Origin: JALYQB01 sp035640155
Lineage (GTDB): Bacteria > Actinomycetota > Actinomycetes > Mycobacteriales > Pseudonocardiaceae
Assembly: GCA_035640155.1 (NCBI GenBank)
Contig: DASQWR010000192.1
Location: forward strand, 1-9,670
Length of the DNA: 9,670 bases
Reading direction: 5' to 3'
This document shows, piece after piece, positions 6,504 through 9,670 of the stretch. A program made the translations under genes and the position numbers. Under the pieces are notes generated by a model, which saw nothing but the letters and a program-made list of their open reading frames with translations, had not been told where the DNA came from and made no database searches. Within the stretch, counting starts at the first letter, position 1; each line of letters starts with the position of its first letter.

Positions 6504-8961
6504 CGGGGCAGAGGGTACCCAGCCGGCCCAGCACCGGCGGCAGCGCACCGGAGTGCACGACGGCGAGCCGCTGGGTCGCCCGGGTCAGCGCCACGTACAG
6601 GTCGTTGCACCCGCGCGGCGAGGCGTCCAGGATCTGCCCCGGCTCCACGAGCACCACCGCGTCGAACTCCAGCCCCTTCGCCTCGGCCACGGTGAGCACG
6701 ACGACCGGCTCCTCGAGGTCGGTGCCCGTGCCCAGCAGCGCACGCAGCCCGTCGACGAGTGCACCCGGCGCCAGCACCGAGACCCGGCCGTCCCCGACCG
6801 CGGCGGCCTCCTCGGCGACCACCGCGGGCAGCTCGTCCGCGAGCGCCTGCACCGGCACCGAGCGGGGCACCTCGCCGGTCGAGCGTACCGAGGTCGGTGC
6901 TTCGATGCCCGCGTCGAGCGCGGCGAGCACGTCGTCGGCGACCGCCGCGATCTCGGCCGGAGTGCGGTAGTTGACAGTGAGCTGCTCCAGGCGCCACCGG
7001 TCGGCGACCCAGGGCCCGAGCACGTCCGCCCAGGAGCGGGCCCCGGCCGCGTCCCCGGTCTGCGCCACGTCCCCGACGACGGTCATCGACCGGCTGGGGC
7101 AGCGGCGCATCAAAACTCGCCAGGCCATCGGCGAGAGCTCCTGCGCCTCGTCGACGATGACGTGCCCGTAGGTCCAGGTGCGGTCAGCGGCGGCACGTTC
7201 GGCGGTGGTCTCGTGACTGCGCATCTGCTGGCGCTGCGCCAGCCGGTCGGCATCGACGATGTCGGTGGCCCGCAGCAGCTCCGGGTCGAGGTCCTCATCC
7301 AGGTCCAAGACGTCCAGCACGCCCTGCGCGTAGGCCAGCTCGGCGCGTAGCGCGGCGGCCTGCCGGGCAGCCTCCGCGCTGCCGTCGCTGCCGAGCAGTT
7401 CGGCGGCCTCGTCCAGCAGCGGCACGTCGGCCGGGGTCCACACCGCGTCCGGGTCGCCAGCGGAGTGCGAGGAGCCAGCGGAGTTCGAGGAACCGGTGCC
7501 CGCGGGGCGGGCCAGCAGGGCACGCTCCGCGGGCACCAGCCCGCGGGCCGCAGTCGCGAGCCGCTCCGGTGACGAGTACAGGTCGGCGAGCAGCTGCTCC
7601 GGGGTGAGCGTCGGCCACAGCTCGTCGAGCACTGCGGCGAGCTCAGGGCTTTCCCGCAGCTCGGCCCGGATGTCGGCGAGGTCGCCGGCGTCGAGCAGGC
7701 TGCCGCCTCCTACGCTCGCATCGTTCCCGTCCACCGCAAGGTTGCCGTCGAGCGACGCGGCCACCTGCCGCGCGAGGGAGGCGATCACCTCGCGGTGGAA
7801 GATCCGCTTGGCCTCGTTGTGCTGCTTGCGGGAGCGCCGGGCCCGGGTACGTGCCGGTGTGCACACGTCCCGGTCCAGCCGCACCCGCTGCTGCTCGACG
7901 GTCAGCTCGACGGGGCGATCGGGGACCTGCTGCCGGTCGCGCACCGCGTCGGCGACGACGGCCGCCATCTCGGCCCGGCCCTTCACCGCGGCGGTGGCGG
8001 CGGGTTCGACTCCGCGGGCGTGCAGGCCGGGGTGCAGCTCGGCGATGGTGGAGAGCAGCACGCTGGTCTCGCCGAGCGAGGGCAGCACCTGGCCGATGTA
8101 GCGCAGGAACGTGGGGTTGGGTCCGACCACCAGCACGCCGCGCGTCGCAAGCTGCTCGCGGTGGGTGTAGAGCAGGTAGGCAGCCCGGTGCAACGCCACC
8201 GCGGTCTTGCCGGTGCCCGGCCCGCCCTGCACGACCAGGATGCCCTGCGGCTTGGCTCGGATGATCCGGTCCTGCTCGACCTGGATGGTGGCGACGATGT
8301 CGGACATCTGCCCCGTGCGGCTCGCGCCGAGCGCCGCAAGCAGGGCGGCCTCGCTGGTCAGCCCGGAGCGAGTCGACTGCAGGTCGGTCGCGTCGAGGTC
8401 GAGCACCTCGTCGTCGAATCCGAGTACCGTGCGGCTGCGGGTGCGCAGGTGCCGGCGGCGCCGCACGCCGTCGGGAGAGGTCGCGGTGGCGGTGTAGAAG
8501 CTGCGGGCCACCGGTGCCCGCCAGTCCACCAGCAGCGGCTCGTAGCCGTTGTCCTCGTCGAGCAGCCCCAGCCGGCCGATGTAGCGGCGCGGCATCCCGT
8601 CGACCTCGGCCCCGTCCGGCTCGGAGCCTTCCTCGAGATCCAGCCGGCCGAAGCACAATCCCTGCTCGACAGCGTTCAGGGTGGCGAGCTGGTCGGAGTA
8701 CATGGCGACCGCCACGTCGCGCTCGGTGCGCGCCTGGGGAGTGCCCGCCGTGGGATTGCGCAGCACGTCGCGCAGCCGGCGGGCGATGTCGGCGCGGCGC
8801 TGGTCGAGCCGCTGGTAGAGCATCGTCACGTATTGCTGCTCAGCGTCGAGATCATCGGACGGAAAAGCACCGGCGGGGCCGGCACCGGACGGGCCGGCAT
8901 CGGTTGGGACAGCATCGGACGGGGCAGCCGCGCGCAGCGCCGGCGAGGCGATGTTCGACAA
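6496..8961 (-). CDS. HelD/HelR-like superfamily 1 helicase, RNA polymerase recycling factor
   Basis: UvrD/Rep-like ATPase of the actinobacterial HelD type, which binds RNA polymerase, opens the clamp and frees stalled enzyme; some members (HelR) give rifamycin resistance. The 821-residue protein shows an N-terminal coiled-coil-like part (about 38-110, EQQYVTMLYQRLDQRRADIARRL), LLVDWRAPVARSFY (143-156), a Q-motif region IQVEQDRIIR (226-235), Walker A GGPGTGKT (246-253), Walker B VIVDEAQE (601-608), VVGDVAQTGD (628-637), VNYRTP, AKGLEFDAVVL and YVALTRATQRL (789-799). About 350 residues lie between Walker A and B, where HelD proteins carry the clamp-opening and primary-channel segments; WTPADVPLLDEAAELLG (508-524) is typical. 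Two repeats, at residues 15-34 and 491-502, are unusual. The start is TTG with GGAGGT 7 bases upstream. Whether it gives rifamycin tolerance cannot be told from sequence. Its stop overlaps the dprE1 start. Confidence 0.92.
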   Translation of the reverse strand: MSNIASPALRAAAPSDAVPTDAGPSGAGPAGAFPSDDLDAEQQYVTMLYQRLDQRRADIARRLRDVLRNPTAGTPQARTERDVAVAMYSDQLATLNAVEQGLCFGRLDLEEGSEPDGAEVDGMPRRYIGRLGLLDEDNGYEPLLVDWRAPVARSFYTATATSPDGVRRRRHLRTRSRTVLGFDDEVLDLDATDLQSTRSGLTSEAALLAALGASRTGQMSDIVATIQVEQDRIIRAKPQGILVVQGGPGTGKTAVALHRAAYLLYTHREQLATRGVLVVGPNPTFLRYIGQVLPSLGETSVLLSTIAELHPGLHARGVEPAATAAVKGRAEMAAVVADAVRDRQQVPDRPVELTVEQQRVRLDRDVCTPARTRARRSRKQHNEAKRIFHREVIASLARQVAASLDGNLAVDGNDASVGGGSLLDAGDLADIRAELRESPELAAVLDELWPTLTPEQLLADLYSSPERLATAARGLVPAERALLARPAGTGSSNSAGSSHSAGDPDAVWTPADVPLLDEAAELLGSDGSAEAARQAAALRAELAYAQGVLDVLDLDEDLDPELLRATDIVDADRLAQRQQMRSHETTAERAAADRTWTYGHVIVDEAQELSPMAWRVLMRRCPSRSMTVVGDVAQTGDAAGARSWADVLGPWVADRWRLEQLTVNYRTPAEIAAVADDVLAALDAGIEAPTSVRSTGEVPRSVPVQALADELPAVVAEEAAAVGDGRVSVLAPGALVDGLRALLGTGTDLEEPVVVLTVAEAKGLEFDAVVLVEPGQILDASPRGCNDLYVALTRATQRLAVVHSGALPPVLGRLGTLCPDA
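7457..7492 (-). repeat. 18-bp tandem repeat, two units, inside the helicase gene
   Basis: Two adjacent 18-base units (7457-7474 and 7475-7492) match at 16 of 18 positions. They encode SSNSAG-SSHSAG at residues 491-502 of the HelD-like protein. This Ser/Gly/Ala linker sits just before the conserved WTPADVPLLDE segment, in the region that by family comparison corresponds to the loop entering the RNA polymerase primary channel. Confidence 0.85.
8860..8919 (-). repeat. Four imperfect 15-bp tandem repeats in the helicase N-terminus
   Basis: Four 15-base units (8905-8919, 8890-8904, 8875-8889 and 8860-8874 in reading order) encode the pentapeptides SDAVP, TDAGP, SGAGP and AGAFP at residues 15-34 of the HelD-like protein. 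They make a flexible Pro/Gly/Ala tail ahead of the first coiled coil. The DNA units are similar but not identical, so this is an older expansion than the 18-base one. Confidence 0.8.
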
Positions 8962-8968
8962 CCGGGAG

Positions 8969-8974
8969 ACCTCC
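8969..8974 (-). promoter_or_regulatory. Shine-Dalgarno that supports the TTG start of the helicase
   Basis: GGAGGT on the minus strand lies exactly 7 bases before TTG at 8961. It is the best ribosome binding site in the window and fixes the helicase start at a TTG codon. No ATG or GTG in the same frame has a comparable site. Confidence 0.85.
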
Positions 8975-8986
8975 GGCAGATCGGGG

Positions 8987-8998
8987 ACCTTCCAAGGT
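8987..8998. promoter_or_regulatory. Short inverted repeat upstream of the helicase, possible operator
   Basis: ACCTT-CC-AAGGT is a 5-base inverted repeat with a 2-base spacer in the 79-base gap (8962-9040) between the TPR gene and the helicase. On the minus strand it overlaps TACCTT (8999-8994), which fits an actinobacterial TANNNT -10 element about 32 bases before the TTG start. No good -35 is visible. The arms are short and could be chance. Confidence 0.25.
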
Positions 8999-9040
8999 AG
9001 CAGCGCTCAGCGGCGGGATCGCCAATCAACACCGACGGGT

Positions 9041-9670
9041 TCAAACCTCGGCGGTCGGGTCGACAACGAGCTGGAGCATCGCCGCGCGAACGGTCTCGCG
9101 AACGCCGATGTCTTCGTAGATCTCAAGAGCCTCCCGCCAGAGCTCATATGCGTGGCTCCGCTCTGCGGTATCGGAGGCAACCTGGCCCAACCCCCACAGT
9201 GCCTCGGCTTCACCTGGCCGGTAACCGAGGTCCCGGGCGAGGCTCAACGCCTGGGTGTGGTACTCGCGGGCCTGGCCGTACCCACCGACCAGCCGCTCAA
9301 CCTCCCCCAAACCCCACAGAGCCAAGACCTCACCACGCCGGTCACCGAGGTCCCGGGCGAGGCTCAACGCCTGGCCGTGATACTCGCGGGCCTGGCCGTA
9401 CTCGCCGACCAGCCGCTCAACCTCACCCAGACCCCGCAACGCCAAGACCTCACCACGCCGGTCACCGAGATCCCGGGCCAGAGTCAACGCCTGGGTGTAA
9501 TCCTTGCGCGCCTGACCATACTCACCGACCAGCCGCTCAACCTCCCCCAGACCCCGCAACGCCAAGACCTCACCGGGTCGGTATCCGAGATCCCGGGCGA
9601 GACTCAAGCCCTGGCTGTGGTACTCGCGGGCCTGGGGGTACTCACCGGCCAGCCGCTCAACCTCACCCAG
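9041..9670 (-). CDS. TPR-repeat protein, C-terminal part (5' end outside window)
   Basis: The frame is open to the window edge on the minus strand, so only the last 209 residues are seen. They form four near-identical 40-residue tetratricopeptide repeats, then a degenerate final repeat (AYELWREALEIYEDIGVRETVRAAMLQLVVDP) and the stop at 9041-9043. The core unit reads GEVLALRGLGEVERLVGEYGQAREY followed by HTQALSLARDLGDRR, the TPR_12 type with conserved Leu, Gly, Tyr and Ala positions. In actinobacteria such C-termini occur on SARP/AfsR-like regulators, on NB-ARC/STAND ATPases and on stand-alone TPR proteins; the N-terminal domain that would decide is absent. TTG at 9607 is an internal Leu codon, not the start. 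The gene runs in the same direction as the helicase, 79 bases upstream, so co-transcription is possible but not shown. I do not assign a function. Confidence 0.85.
   Translation of the reverse strand: MGEVERLAGEYPQAREYHSQGLSLARDLGYRPGEVLALRGLGEVERLVGEYGQARKDYTQALTLARDLGDRRGEVLALRGLGEVERLVGEYGQAREYHGQALSLARDLGDRRGEVLALWGLGEVERLVGGYGQAREYHTQALSLARDLGYRPGEAEALWGLGQVASDTAERSHAYELWREALEIYEDIGVRETVRAAMLQLVVDPTAEV
9181..9670 (-). repeat. 120-bp tandem repeat array encoding TPR units
   Basis: Units start at 9181, 9301, 9421, 9541 and 9661 with an exact period of 120 bases and continue past the window end. The 9301 and 9421 units differ at about 18 of 120 positions by my count, and the first halves of the 9421 and 9541 units at about 7 of 60. 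The 9181 unit is more divergent in its first 50 bases but close in the rest. Similarity at DNA level, including third codon positions, points to recent duplication or gene conversion. Confidence 0.93.

Noticed and set aside
7795..9000. 401-codon plus-strand open frame opposite the helicase
   Set aside because: Low-complexity Gly/Val/Arg/His composition without a domain, fully antisense to a helicase with all SF1 motifs in order.
9011..9022. GGCG-GGAT-CGCC hairpin as a terminator for the TPR gene
   Set aside because: The stem is only 4 base pairs with no T run on the minus strand, too weak to call a terminator.
8962..9040. Rifamycin-associated element upstream of the helicase
   Set aside because: I looked for the GC-rich inverted element reported upstream of rifamycin-resistance genes including helR. 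The 79-base gap holds no match on either strand; only a short ACCTT/AAGGT inverted repeat is present.
9181..9670. CRISPR-like array
   Set aside because: The 120-base period is in frame with a TPR coding sequence, units are contiguous without spacers, and differences fall as codon changes in TPR helices.

Overview
The window is very GC-rich, has almost no non-coding DNA, and reads as actinobacterial chromosome from a lineage with an arabinogalactan cell wall (order Mycobacteriales in the broad sense). The protein sequences resemble the Mycobacterium tuberculosis proteins without being close to them, so a Pseudonocardiaceae-type organism (Saccharopolyspora/Amycolatopsis-like) is my best guess. 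That placement is inference. I see no mobile element, CRISPR array, tRNA or rRNA, and no gene-free stretch longer than about 80 bases.

Left half, plus strand (1-4351): four tightly packed genes in the order of the M. tuberculosis Rv3809c-Rv3806c block. They are the 3' part of glf (UDP-galactopyranose mutase), glfT2 (galactan polymerase), a small PAP2 phosphatase, and ubiA (decaprenyl-phosphate 5-phosphoribosyltransferase). The gaps are 6 bases, then 4-base GTGA and ATGA overlaps, so this looks like one translationally coupled operon. glf supplies UDP-galactofuranose and GlfT2 polymerises it into galactan. UbiA and the PAP2 enzyme start the pathway to the arabinan donor decaprenyl-phosphoryl-arabinose (DPA).

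Middle, minus strand (4381-6503): dprE1 and dprE2, which convert decaprenyl-phosphoryl-ribose to DPA by oxidation and reduction. They converge on ubiA with only 29 bases between the stop codons, so four consecutive DPA steps are encoded in about 3.6 kb. DprE1 carries Thr instead of the benzothiazinone-target Cys. aftA, emb and aftB, which adjoin these genes in mycobacteria, are not in the window.

Right part, minus strand: a HelD/HelR-type RNA-polymerase-recycling helicase (6496-8961) lies directly upstream of dprE1. Its stop codon overlaps the dprE1 start by 8 bases, giving a helD-like > dprE1 > dprE2 order. It starts at TTG behind a strong Shine-Dalgarno and carries two lineage-type tandem peptide repeats. 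Upstream of it, the end of the window holds the C-terminal part of a protein made of nearly identical 40-residue TPR repeats, open at the window edge.

The items most worth a second look are the altered DprE1 drug pocket, the translational coupling of a transcription-recycling helicase to DPA synthesis, and the recently expanded TPR array.
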